Shown here piece after piece: positions 1 to 10,993 of a DNA stretch of 64,000 nucleotides. The translations under genes and the position numbers were made by a program. The stretch is taken from NCBI GenBank assembly GCA_028622995.1, contig JAJQJQ010000002.1, positions 8,804,001-8,868,000 of the forward strand. The letters are read 5' to 3'. Under the pieces are notes generated by a model that searched no databases, was not told the origin of the DNA, and was given only the letters and a program-made list of their open reading frames with translations. Every line of letters starts with the position of its first letter. Position 1 is the first letter of the stretch. The stretch comes from Panagrolaimus kolymaensis (taxonomy: Eukaryota > Nematoda > Chromadorea > Rhabditida > Panagrolaimidae).

Positions 1-142
1 ATGTTTTATTTGTTTTGGATTTTAAGTAAATTCATAAACTATTTTTTTTGTTCGAATTTTCTTAAAACATTTCTCTAGCCCAACAACACTGTAAAGCATC
101 GAGGTTTTTTATTTTCCCTTCATCAAATTTTTCATCCAAACT
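1..142 (+). repeat. Reference monomer (haplotype A, 142 bp)
   Basis: This first copy serves as the coordinate system (c.1-142). Landmarks are ATGTTTTATTTG at c.1-12, TAAGTAAATTCATAAACTA at c.23-41, a T8 tract at c.42-49, the palindrome TTCGAA at c.51-56, CTAGCCCAACAACACTG at c.75-91, CATCGAGG at c.97-104, a T6 tract at c.105-110 and TTCATCCAAACT at c.131-142. Composition is 65 T, 40 A, 24 C and 13 G. It has two CpGs, at c.53-54 and c.100-101. The choice of ATG as copy start is arbitrary and implies no translation. All reading frames are closed by stop codons within one or two units. Confidence 0.97.
16..34. other. Weak dyad in each monomer
   Basis: TGGATTT at c.16-22 and AAATTCA at c.28-34 form seven-base inverted arms with one mismatch (c.18 against c.32) around the loop TAAGT. 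The recurrent c.18 G-to-T variant and the c.30 A-to-T variant both fall in these arms. Short dyads are common in satellite units and are sometimes proposed as cruciform or protein-binding sites. Here the arms are short and AT-rich, so this may be chance. Confidence 0.3.
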
Positions 143-150
143 ATGGTTTA
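31..150 (+). repeat. Internal sub-repeat inside the monomer
   Basis: TTCATAAACTAT at c.31-42 resembles TTCATCCAAACTAT, which begins at c.131 and runs into the next copy. They match as TTCAT-(CC or nothing)-AAACTAT and both lead into a T-rich stretch. A second TTCATC lies at c.119-124, twelve bases before the c.131 copy. This is seen directly and recurs in essentially every monomer. An origin of the 142-bp unit from a shorter ancestral repeat is inference, because short AT-rich matches can arise by chance. Confidence 0.5.
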
Positions 151-2265
151 TTTGTTTTGGATTTTAAGTAAATTCATAAACTATTGTTTTGTTCGAATTT
201 TCTTAAAACATTTATCTAGCCCAACAACACTGTAAAGCATCGAGGTTTTTTATTTTCCCTTCATCAAATTTTTCATCCAAACTATGTTTTATTTGTTTTG
301 GATTTTAAGTAAATTCATAAACTATTGTTTTGTTCGAATTTTCTTAAAACATTTATCTAGCCCAACAACACTGTAAAGCATCGAGGTTTTTTATTTTCCC
401 TTCATCAAATTTTTCATCCAAACTATGTTTTATTTGTTTTGGATTTTAAGTAAATTCATAAACTATTTTTTTTGTTCGAATTTTCTTAAAACATTTCTCT
501 AGCCCAACAACACTGTAAAGCATCGAGGTTTTTTATTTTCCCTTCATCAAATTTTTCATCCAAACTATGTTTTATTTGTTTTGGATTTTAAGTAAATTCA
601 TAAACTATTTTTTTTGTTCGAATTTTCTTAAAACATTTATCTAGCCCAACAACACTGTAAAGCATCGAGGTTTTTTATTTTCCCTTCATCAAATTTTTCA
701 TCCAAACTATGTTTTATTTGTTTTGGATTTTAAGTAAATTCATAAACTATTGTTTTGTTCGAATTTTCTTAAAACATTTATCTAGCCCAACAACACTGTA
801 AAGCATCGAGGTTTTTTATTTTCCCTTCATCAAATTTTTCATCCAAACTATGTTTTATTTGTTTTGGATTTTAAGTAAATTCATAAACTATTTTTTTTGT
901 TCGAATTTTCTTAAAACATTTCTCTAGCCCAACAACACTGTAAAGCATCGAGGTTTTTTATTTTCCCTTCATCAAATTTTTCATCCAAACTATGGTTTAT
1001 TTGTTTTGGATTTTAAGTAAATTCATAAACTATTGTTTTGTTCGAATTTTCTTAAAACATTTATCTAGCCCAACAACACTGTAAAGCATCGAGGTTTTTT
1101 ATTTTCCCTTCATCAAATTTTTCATCCAAACTATGTTTTATTTGTTTTGGATTTTAAGTAAATTCATAAACTATTTTTTTTGTTCGAATTTTCTTAAAAC
1201 ATTTCTCTAGCCCAACAACACTGTAAAGCATCGAGGTTTTTTATTTTCCCTTCATCAAATTTTTCATCCAAACTATGTTTTATTTGTTTTGGATTTTAAG
1301 TAAATTCATAAACTATTTTTTTTGTTCGAATTTTCTTAAAACATTTCTCTAGCGCAACAACACTGTAAAGCATCGAGGTTTTTTATTTTCCCTTCATCAA
1401 ATTTTTCATCCAAACTATGTTTTATTTGTTTTGGATTTTAAGTAAATTCATAAACTATTGTTTTGTTCGAATTTTCTTAAAACATTTATCTAGCCCAACA
1501 ACACTGTAAAGCATCGAGGTTTTTTATTTTCCCTTCATCAAATTTTTCATCCAAACTATGTTTTATTTGTTTTGGATTTTAAGTAAATTCATAAACTATT
1601 TTTTTTGTTCGAATTTTCTTAAAACATTTCTCTAGCCCAACAACACTGTAAAGCATCGAGGTTTTTTATTTTCCCTTCATCAAATTTTTCATCCAAACTA
1701 TGTTTTATTTGTTTTGGATTTTAAGTAAATTCATAAACTATTTTTTTTGTTCGAATTTTCTTAAAACATTTATCTAGCCCAACAACACTGTAAAGCATCG
1801 AGGTTTTTTATTTTCCCTTCATCAAATTTTTCATCCAAACTATGTTTTATTTGTTTTGGATTTTAAGTAAATTCATAAACTATTGTTTTGTTCGAATTTT
1901 CTTAAAACATTTATCTAGCCCAACAACACTGTAAAGCATCGAGGTTTTTTATTTTCCCTTCATCAAATTTTTCATCCAAACTATGGTTTATTTGTTTTGG
2001 ATTTTAAGTAAATTCATAAACTATTGTTTTGTTCGAATTTTCTTAAAACATTTATCTAGCCCAACAACACTGTAAAGCATCGAGGTTTTTTATTTTCCCT
2101 TCATCAAATTTTTCATCCAAACTATGTTTTATTTGTTTTGGATTTTAAGTAAATTCATAAACTATTTTTTTTGTTCGAATTTTCTTAAAACATTTCTCTA
2201 GCCCAACAACACTGTAAAGCATCGAGGTTTTTTATTTTCCCTTCATCAAATTTTTCATCCAAACT

Positions 2266-4255
2266 ATGTTTTATTTGTTTTGGATTTTAAGTAAATTCAT
2301 AAACTATTTTTTTTGTTCGAATTTTCTTAAAACATTTCTCTAGCGCAACAACACTGTAAAGCATCGAGGTTTTTTATTTTCCCTTCATCAAATTTTTCAT
2401 CCAAACTATGTTTTATTTGTTTTGGATTTTAAGTAAATTCATAAACTATTTTTTTTGTTCGAATTTTCTTAAAACATTTTTTCTAGCCCAACAACACTGT
2501 AAAGCATCGTGGTTTTTTATTTTCCCTTCATCAAATTTTTCATCCAAACTATGTTTTATTTGTTTTGGATTTTAAGTAAATTCATAAACTATTGTTTTGT
2601 TCGAATTTTCTTAAAACATTTATCTAGCCCAACAACACTGTAAAGCATCGAGGTTTTTTATTTTCCCTTCATCAAATTTTTCATCCAAACTATGTTTTAT
2701 TTGTTTTGGATTTTAAGTAAATTCATAAACTATTTTTTTTGTTCGAATTTTCTTAAAACATTTCTCTAGCCCAACAACACTGTAAAGCATCGTGGTTTTT
2801 TATTTTCCCTTCATCAAATTTTTCATCCAAACTATGTTTTATTTGTTTTGGATTTTAAGTAAATTCATAAACTATTTTTTTTGTTCGAATTTTCTTAAAA
2901 CATTTCTTTAGCCCAACAACACTGTAAAGCATCGAGGTTTTTTATTTTCCCTTCTTCAAATTTTTCATCCAAACTATGTTTTATTTGTTTTGGATTTTAA
3001 GTAAATTCATAAACTATTTTTTTTGTTCGAATTTTCTTAAAACATTTTTTCTAGCCCAACAACACTGTAAAGCATCGTGGTTTTTTATTTTCCCTTCATC
3101 AAATTTTTCATCCAAACTATGTTTTATTTGTTTTGGATTTTAAGTAAATTCATAAACTATTTTTTTTGTTCGAATTTTCTTAAAACATTTCTTTAGCCCA
3201 ACAACACTGTAAAGCATCGAGGTTTTTTATTTTCCCTTCTTCAAATTTTTCATCCAAACTATGTTTTATTTGTTTTGGATTTTAAGTAAATTCATAAACT
3301 ATTTTTTTTGTTCGAATTTTCTTAAAACATTTCTCTAGCGCAACAACACTGTAAAGCATCGAGGTTTTTTATTTTCCCTTCATCAAATTTTTCATCCAAA
3401 CTATGTTTTATTTGTTTTGGATTTTAAGTAAATTCATAAACTATTTTTTTTGTTCGAATTTTCTTAAAACATTTTTTCTAGCCCAACAACACTGTAAAGC
3501 ATCGTGGTTTTTTATTTTCCCTTCATCAAATTTTTCATCCAAACTATGTTTTATTTGTTTTGGATTTTAAGTAAATTCATAAACTATTGTTTTGTTCGAA
3601 TTTTCTTAAAACATTTATCTAGCCCAACAACACTGTAAAGCATCGAGGTTTTTTATTTTCCCTTCATCAAATTTTTCATCCAAACTATGTTTTATTTGTT
3701 TTGGATTTTAAGTAAATTCATAAACTATTTTTTTTGTTCGAATTTTCTTAAAACATTTCTCTAGCCCAACAACACTGTAAAGCATCGTGGTTTTTTATTT
3801 TCCCTTCATCAAATTTTTCATCCAAACTATGTTTTATTTGTTTTGGATTTTAAGTAAATTCATAAACTATTTTTTTTGTTCGAATTTTCTTAAAACATTT
3901 CTTTAGCCCAACAACACTGTAAAGCATCGAGGTTTTTTATTTTCCCTTCTTCAAATTTTTCATCCAAACTATGTTTTATTTGTTTTGGATTTTAAGTAAA
4001 TTCATAAACTATTTTTTTTGTTCGAATTTTCTTAAAACATTTCTTTAGCCCAACAACACTGTAAAGCATCGAGGTTTTTTATTTTCCCTTCTTCAAATTT
4101 TTCATCCAAACTATGTTTTATTTGTTTTGGATTTTAAGTAAATTCATAAACTATTTTTTTTGTTCGAATTTTCTTAAAACATTTTTTCTAGCCCAACAAC
4201 ACTGTAAAGCATCGTGGTTTTTTATTTTCCCTTCATCAAATTTTTCATCCAAACT
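2266..4255 (+). repeat. Two 995-bp 7-mer higher-order units
   Basis: Units 2,266-3,260 and 3,261-4,255 each contain seven monomers from the same set: AGCGC unit, 143-bp unit with CATCGTGG, B unit, A unit with CATCGTGG, CTTTAG unit with CTTCTTC, then one more 143-bp and one more CTTTAG unit. The first five are in the same order; the last two are swapped. Both units are 995 bp, and the AGCGC markers at 2,342 and 3,337 give the same spacing. Duplication followed by a local rearrangement explains this best. Confidence 0.7.
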
Positions 4256-5101
4256 ATGTTTTATTTGTTTTGGATTTTAAGTAAATTCATAAACTATTTT
4301 TTTTGTTCGAATTTTCTTAAAACATTTCTTTAGCCCAACAACACTGTAAAGCATCGAGGTTTTTTATTTTCCCTTCATCAAATTTTTCATCCAAACTATG
4401 TTTTATTTGTTTTGGATTTTAAGTAAATTCATAAACTATTTTTTTTGTTCGAATTTTCTTAAAACATTTCTTTAGCCCAACAACACTGTAAAGCATCGAG
4501 GTTTTTTATTTTCCCTTCTTCAAATTTTTCATCCAAACTATGTTTTATTTGTTTTGGATTTTAAGTAAATTCATAAACTATTTTTTTTGTTCGAATTTTC
4601 TTAAAACATTTTTTCTAGCCCAACAACACTGTAAAGCATCGTGGTTTTTTATTTTCCCTTCATCAAATTTTTCATCCAAACTATGTTTTATTTGTTTTGG
4701 ATTTTAAGTAAATTCATAAACTATTTTTTTTGTTCGAATTTTCTTAAAACATTTTTTCTAGCACAACAACACTGTAAAGCATCGTGGTTTTTTATTTTCC
4801 CTTCATCAAATTTTTCATCCAAACTATGTTTTATTTGTTTTGGATTTTAAGTAAATTCATAAACTATTTTTTTTGTTCGAATTTTCTTAAAACATTTTTT
4901 CTAGCACAACAACACTGTAAAGCATCGTGGTTTTTTATTTTCCCTTCTTCAAATTTTTCATCCAAACTATGTTTTATTTGTTTTGGATTTTAAGTAAATT
5001 CATAAACTATTTTTTTTGTTCGAATTTTCTTAAAACATTTTTTCTAGCCCAACAACACTGTAAAGCATCGTGGTTTTTTATTTTCCCTTCATCAAATTTT
5101 T

Positions 5102-5139
5102 CATCCAAACTATGGTTTATCATCCAAACTATGGTTTAT
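5102..5139 (+). repeat. 19-bp tandem duplication, copy 1
   Basis: CATCCAAACTATGGTTTAT (5,102-5,120) is repeated immediately at 5,121-5,139. It spans the monomer junction (c.133 into c.9 of the next copy) and makes the enclosing unit 162 bp. Both halves carry the c.4 G form. It is one of only three such events in 450 copies. Confidence 0.95.
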
Positions 5140-5690
5140 TTGTTTTGGATTTTAAGTAAATTCATAAACTATTTTTTTTGTTCGAATTTTCTTAAAACAT
5201 TTCTTTAGCCCAACAACACTGTAAAGCATCGAGGTTTTTTATTTTCCCTTCATCAAATTTTTCATCCAAACTATGTTTTATTTGTTTTGGATTTTAAGTA
5301 AATTCATAAACTATTTTTTTTGTTCGAATTTTCTTAAAACATTTCTCTAGCCCAACAACACTGTAAAGCATCGAGGTTTTTTATTTTCCCTTCATCAAAT
5401 TTTTCATCCAAACTATGTTTTATTTGTTTTGGATTTTAAGTAAATTCATAAACTATTTTTTTTGTTCGAATTTTCTTAAAACATTTTTTCTAGCCCAACA
5501 ACACTGTAAAGCATCGTGGTTTTTTATTTTCCCTTCATCAAATTTTTCATCCAAACTATGTTTTATTTGTTTTGGATTTTAAGTATATTCATAAACTATT
5601 TTTTTTGTTCGAATTTTCTTAAAACATTTTTTCTAGCCCAACAACACTGTAAAGCATCGAGGTTTTTTATTTTCCCTTCATCAAATTTTT

Positions 5691-5728
5691 CATCCAAACT
5701 ATGGTTTATCATCCAAACTATGGTTTAT
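5691..5728 (+). repeat. 19-bp tandem duplication, copy 2
   Basis: The same 19-base duplication occurs at 5,691-5,709 and 5,710-5,728, exactly 589 bp downstream of the first. The identical breakpoint points to copying of one mutated unit rather than independent slippage. Confidence 0.95.
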
Positions 5729-8132
5729 TTGTTTTGGATTTTAAGTAAATTCATAAACTATTTTTTTTGTTCGGATTTTCTTAAAACATTTCTTTAGCCC
5801 AACAACACTGTAAAGCATCGAGGTTTTTTATTTTCCCTTCATCAAATTTTTCATCCAAACTATGTTTTATTTGTTTTGGATTTTAAGTAAATTCATAAAC
5901 TATTTTTTTTGTTCGAATTTTCTTAAAACATTTCTCTAGCCCAACAACACTGTAAAGCATCGAGGTTTTTTATTTTCCCTTCATCAAATTTTTCATCCAA
6001 ACTATGTTTTATTTGTTTTGGATTTTAAGTAAATTCATAAACTATTTTTTTTGTTCGAATTTTCTTAAAACATTTTTTCTAGCCCAACAACACTGTAAAG
6101 CATCGTGGTTTTTTATTTTCCCTTCATCAAATTTTTCATCCAAACTATGATTTATTTGTTTTGGATTTTAAGTAAATTCATAAACTATTTTTTTTGTTCG
6201 AATTTTCTTAAAACATTTTTTCTAGCCCAACAACACTGTAAAGCATCGTGGTTTTTTATTTTCCCTTCATCAAATTTTTCATCCAAACTATGTTTTATTT
6301 GTTTTGGATTTTAAGTAAATTCATAAACTATTTTTTTTGTTCGAATTTTCTTAAAACATTTCTCTAGCCCAACAATACTGTAAAGCATCGAGGTTTTTTA
6401 TTTTCCCTTCATCAAATTTTTCATCCAAACTATGTTTTATTTGTTTTGGATTTTAAGTAAATTCATAAACTATTTTTTTTGTTCGAATTTTCTTAAAACA
6501 TTTTTTCTAGCCCAACCACACTGTAAAGCATCGAGGTTTTTTATTTTCCCTTCATCAAATTTTTCATCCAAACTATGTTTTATTTGTTTTGGATTTTAAG
6601 TAAATTCATAAACTATTTTTTTTGTTCGAATTTTCTTAAAACATTTCTCTAGCCCAACAACACTGTAAAGCATCGAGGTTTTTTATTTTCCCTTCATCAA
6701 ATTTTTCATCCAAACTATGTTTTATTTGTTTTGGATTTTAAGTAAATTCATAAACTATTTTTTTTGTTCGAATTTTCTTAAAACATTTCTCTAGCCCAAC
6801 AACACTGTAAAGCATCGAGGTTTTTTATTTTCCCTTCATCAAATTTTTCATCCAAACTATGTTTTATTTGTTTTGGATTTTAAGTAAATTCATAAACTAT
6901 TTTTTTTGTTCGAATTTTCTTAAAACATTTTTTCTAGCCCAACAACACTGTAAAGCATCGAGGTTTTTTATTTTCCCTTCATCAAATTTTTCATCCAAAC
7001 TATGTTTTATTTGTTTTGGATTTTAAGTAAATTCATAAACTATTTTTTTTGTACGAATTTTCTTAAAACATTTTTTCTAGCCCAACAACACTGTAAAGCA
7101 TCGAGGTTTTTTATTTTCCCTTCATCAAATTTTTCATCCAAACTATGGTTTATTTGTTTTGGATTTTAAGTAAATTCATAAACTATTTTTTTTGTTCGAA
7201 TTTTCTTAAAACATTTTTTCTAGCCCTACAACACTGTAAAGCATCGTGGTTTTTTATTTTCCCTTCATCAAATTTTTCATCCAAACTATGTTTTATTTGT
7301 TTTGGATTTTAAGTAAATTCATAAACTATTTTTTTTGTTCGAATTTTCTTAAAACATTTCTTTAGCCCAACAACACTGTAAAGCATCGAGGTTTTTTATT
7401 TTCCCTTCATCAAATTTTTCATCCAAACTATGTTTTATTTGTTTTGGATTTTAAGTAAATTCATAAACTATTTTTTTTGTACGAATTTTCTTAAAACATT
7501 TTTTCTAGCCCAACAACACTGTAAAGCATCGAGGTTTTTTATTTTCCCTTCTTCAAATTTTTCATCCAAACTATGTTTTATTTGTTTTGGATTTTAAGTA
7601 AATTCATAAACTATTTTTTTTGTTCGAATTTTCTTAAAACATTTTTTCTAGCCCAACAACACTGTAAAGCATCGTGGTTTTTTATTTTCCCTTCATCAAA
7701 TTTTTCATCCAAACTATGTTTTATTTGTTTTGGATTTTAAGTAAATTCATAAACTATTTTTTTTGTTCGAATTTTCTTAAAACATTTCTTTAGCCCAACA
7801 ACACTGTAAAGCATCGAGGTTTTTTATTTTCCCTTCATCAAATTTTTCATCCAAACTATGTTTTATTTGTTTTGGATTTTAAGTAAATTCATAAACTATT
7901 TTTTTTGTTCGAATTTTCTTAAAACATTTCTCTAGCCCAACAACACTGTAAAGCATCGAGGTTTTTTATTTTCCCTTCATCAAATTTTTCATCCAAACTA
8001 TGTTTTATTTGTTTTGGATTTTAAGTAAATTCATAAACTATTTTTTTTGTTCGAATTTTCTTAAAACATTTTTTCTAGCCCAACAACACTGTAAAGCATC
8101 GTGGTTTTTTATTTTCCCTTCATCAAATTTTT

Positions 8133-8170
8133 CATCCAAACTATGGTTTATCATCCAAACTATGGTTTAT
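8133..8170 (+). repeat. 19-bp tandem duplication, copy 3
   Basis: The third instance of the same duplication is at 8,133-8,151 and 8,152-8,170, 2,442 bp after the second. It again follows a 143-bp unit and is followed by a CTTTAG unit, as in the other two. Confidence 0.95.
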
Positions 8171-9299
8171 TTGTTTTGGATTTTAAGTAAATTCATAAAC
8201 TATTTTTTTTGTTCGAATTTTCTTAAAACATTTCTTTAGCCCAACAACACTGTAAAGCATCGAGGTTTTTTATTTTCCCTTCATCAAATTTTTCATCCAA
8301 ACTATGTTTTATTTGTTTTGGATTTTAAGTAAATTCATAAACTATTTTTTTTGTTCCAATTTTCTTAAAACATTTCTCTAGCCCAACAACACTGTAAAGC
8401 GTCGAGGTTTTTTATTTTCCCTTCATCAAATTTTTCATCCAAACTATGGTTTATTTGTTTTGGATTTTAAGTAAATTCATAAACTATTTTTTTTGTTCGA
8501 ATTTTCTTAAAACATTTCTCTAGCCTAACAACACTGTAAAGCATCGAGGTTTTTTATTTTCCCTTCATCAAATTTTTCATCCAAACTATGGTTTATTTGT
8601 TTTGGATTTTAAGTAAATTCATAAACTATTTTTTTTGTTCGAATTTTCTTAAAACATTTCTCTAGCCCAACAACACTGTAAAGCATCGAGGTTTTTTATT
8701 TTCCCTTCATCAAATTTTTCATCCAAACTATGTTTTATTTGTTTTGGATTTTAAGTAAATTCATAAACTATTTTTTTTGTTCGAATTTTCTTAAAACATT
8801 TCTCTAGCCCAACAACACTGTAAAGCATCGAGGTTTTTTATTTTCCCTTCATCAAATTTTTCATCCAAACTATGTTTTATTTGTTTTGGATTTTAAGTAA
8901 ATTCATAAACTATTTTTTTTGTACGAATTTTCTTAAAACATTTTTTCTAGCCCAACAACACTGTAAAGCATCGAGGTTTTTTATTTTCCCTTCATCAAAT
9001 TTTTCATCCAAACTATGGTTTATTTGTTTTGGATTTTAAGTAAATTCATAAACTATTTTTTTTGTTCGAATTTTCTTAAAACATTTCTTTAGCCCAACAA
9101 CACTGTAAAGCATCGAGGTTTTTTATTTTCCCTTCTTCAAATTTTTCATCCAAACTATGTTTTATTTGTTTTGGATTTTAAGTAAATTCATAAACTATTT
9201 TTTTTGTTCGAATTTTCTTAAAACATTTTTTCTAGCCCAACAACACTATAAAGCATCGTGGTTTTTTATTTTCCCTTCATCAAATTTTTCATCCAAACT

Positions 9300-10719
9300 A
9301 TGGTTTATTTGTTTTGGATTTTGAGTAAATTCATAAACTATTTTTTTTGTTCGAATTTTCTTAAAACATTTCTCTAGCCTAACAACACTGTAAAGCATCG
9401 AGGTTTTTTATTTTCCCTTCATCAAATTTTTCATCCAAACTATGTTTTATTTGTTTTGGATTTTAAGTAAATTCATAAACTATTTTTTTTGTTCCAATTT
9501 TCTTAAAACATTTCTCTAGCCCAACAACACTGTAAAGCGTCGAGGTTTTTTATTTTCCCTTCATCAAATTTTTCATCCAAACTATGGTTTATTTGTTTTG
9601 GATTTTAAGTAAATTCATAAACTATTTTTTTTGTTCGAATTTTCTTAAAACATTTCTCTAGCCTAACAACACTGTAAAGCATCGAGGTTTTTTATTTTCC
9701 CTTCATCAAATTTTTCATCCAAACTATGGTTTATTTGTTTTGGATTTTGAGTAAATTCATAAACTATTTTTTTTGTTCGAATTTTCTTAAAACATTTCTC
9801 TAGCCCAACAACACTGTAAAGCATCGAGGTTTTTTATTTTCCCTTCATCAAATTTTTCATCCAAACTATGTTTTATTTGTTTTGGATTTTAAGTAAATTC
9901 ATAAACTATTTTTTTTGTTCCAATTTTCTTAAAACATTTCTCTAGCCCAACAACACTGTAAAGCGTCGAGGTTTTTTATTTTCCCTTCATCAAATTTTTC
10001 ATCCAAACTATGGTTTATTTGTTTTGGATTTTAAGTAAATTCATAAACTATTTTTTTTGTTCGAATTTTCTTAAAACATTTCTCTAGCCCAACAACACTG
10101 TAAAGCATCGAGGTTTTTTATTTTCCCTTCATCAAATTTTTCATCCAAACTATGGTTTATTTGTTTTGGATTTTAAGTAAATTCATAAACTATTTTTTTT
10201 GTTCGAATTTTCTTAAAACATTTCTCTAGCCTAACAACACTGTAAAGCATCGAGGTTTTTTATTTTCCCTTCATCAAATTTTTCATCCAAACTATGGTTT
10301 ATTTGTTTTGGATTTTGAGTAAATTCATAAACTATTTTTTTTGTTCGAATTTTCTTAAAACATTTCTCTAGCCCAACAACACTGTAAAGCATCGAGGTTT
10401 TTTATTTTCCCTTCATCAAATTTTTCATCCAAACTATGTTTTATTTGTTTTGGATTTTAAGTAAATTCATAAACTATTTTTTTTGTTCCAATTTTCTTAA
10501 AACATTTCTCTAGCCCAACAACACTGTAAAGCGTCGAGGTTTTTTATTTTCCCTTCATCAAATTTTTCATCCAAACTATGGTTTATTTGTTTTGGATTTT
10601 AAGTAAATTCATAAACTATTTTTTTTGTTCGAATTTTCTTAAAACATTTCTCTAGCCCAACAACACTGTAAAGCATCGAGGTTTTTTATTTTCCCTTCAT
10701 CAAATTTTTCATCCAAACT
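9300..10719 (+). repeat. 3-mer/4-mer higher-order repeat (426/568/426 bp)
   Basis: Three units begin with a copy carrying c.24 G (TTGAGTAA, at 9,321, 9,747 and 10,315), followed by a TTCCAA copy with GCGTCG (at 9,537, 9,963 and 10,531), then a c.4 G TTCGAA copy. Units are 9,300-9,725 (three monomers), 9,726-10,293 (four) and 10,294-10,719 (three). The middle one has one extra c.4 G TTCGAA copy. Gain or loss of exactly one monomer is the expected product of unequal exchange. Confidence 0.82.
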
Positions 10720-10993
10720 ATGTTTTATTTGTTTTGGATTTTAAGTAAATTCATAAACTATTTTTTTTGTTCCAATTTTCTTAAAACATTTCTCTAGCCC
10801 AACAACACTGTAAAGCATCGAGGTTTTTTATTTTCCCTTCATCAAATTTTTCATCCAAACTATGTTTTATTTGTTTTGGATTTTAAGTAAATTCATAAAC
10901 TATTTTTTTTGTTCCAATTTTCTTAAAACATTTCTCTAGCCCAACAACATTGTAAAGCATCGAGGTTTTTTATTTTCCCTTCATCAAATTTTT

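Larger units (their letters stand above)
1..2407 (+). repeat. Domain 1: A/B mixed monomers (17 copies)
   Basis: Seventeen copies: seven are 141-bp B units (TTGTTTT at c.42, c.73 A) and the rest are 142-bp T8 units. Every copy carries TTCGAA; none has TTCCAA. Two copies, near 601-650 and 1,741-1,790, carry T8 with the c.73 A that otherwise marks B, so they look like recombinants between A and B. The c.80 C-to-G variant (AGCGC) appears at 1,351 and 2,342. No gene or unique sequence is present. Domain borders are my own and rest on haplotype content. Confidence 0.85.
5102..6279 (+). repeat. Tandem 589-bp four-monomer units
   Basis: The block starting at the 19-bp duplication (CTTTAG unit, CTCTAG unit, 143-bp CATCGTGG unit, 143-bp unit) repeats with offset 589 bp: 5,102-5,690 and 5,691-6,279. 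The second copy ends in an ordinary 143-bp unit without the 19-bp duplication. A similar CTTTAG, CTCTAG, 143-bp + 19 order leads up to 8,170. Confidence 0.65.
2408..8303 (+). repeat. Domain 2: 143-bp-rich, all-TTCGAA block (41 copies)
   Basis: Forty-one copies, of which nineteen have an extra T before CTAG (TTTTTTCTAG), giving 143 bp; three of these also carry a 19-bp duplication. Two are B units (near 2,590 and 3,585). The variants c.75 T (CTTTAG), c.102 T (CATCGTGG) and c.122 T (CTTCTTCAA) are concentrated here, and two adjacent copies have AGCAC at 4,760 and 4,903. TTCGAA is kept throughout except for GTACGAA at 7,051 and 7,479, which still has the CpG. The extra T moves a TAG out of one frame, which is why open frames of 69-93 codons appear only here; they are not genes. 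Confidence 0.87.

Noticed and set aside
42..49. T8 tract as a Pol III terminator or bacterial-type terminator
   Set aside because: There is no upstream A/B box, no tRNA-like or 5S-like sequence and no stable GC-rich hairpin. It is a plain part of each satellite unit.
50..66. CENP-B box at the TTCG motif of each monomer
   Set aside because: The mammalian box needs an A after TTCGNNNN and a CGGG core. Here TTCGAATT is followed by T and no CGGG occurs, so the match is limited to TTCG.
5..113. Poly(A) signals on the minus strand (AATAAA as TTTATT at c.5-10 and c.108-113) in every copy
   Set aside because: Expected by chance in 74% A+T sequence and not associated with any gene.
1351..2341. A 991-bp 7-mer HOR continuing the 995-bp units to the left
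   Set aside because: The AGCGC markers at 1,351 and 2,342 have nearly the right spacing, but the monomers between them are mostly A and B types and do not match the 995-bp unit order.
4641..8239. Open frames of 69-93 codons on the + strand in the 2.4-8.3 kb block
   Set aside because: They are near-identical read-throughs of repeat units, open only because the extra T of the 143-bp copies moves a TAG out of frame. They have no conserved start context, shift frame from copy to copy and are rich in F, L and K as expected from T-rich DNA.
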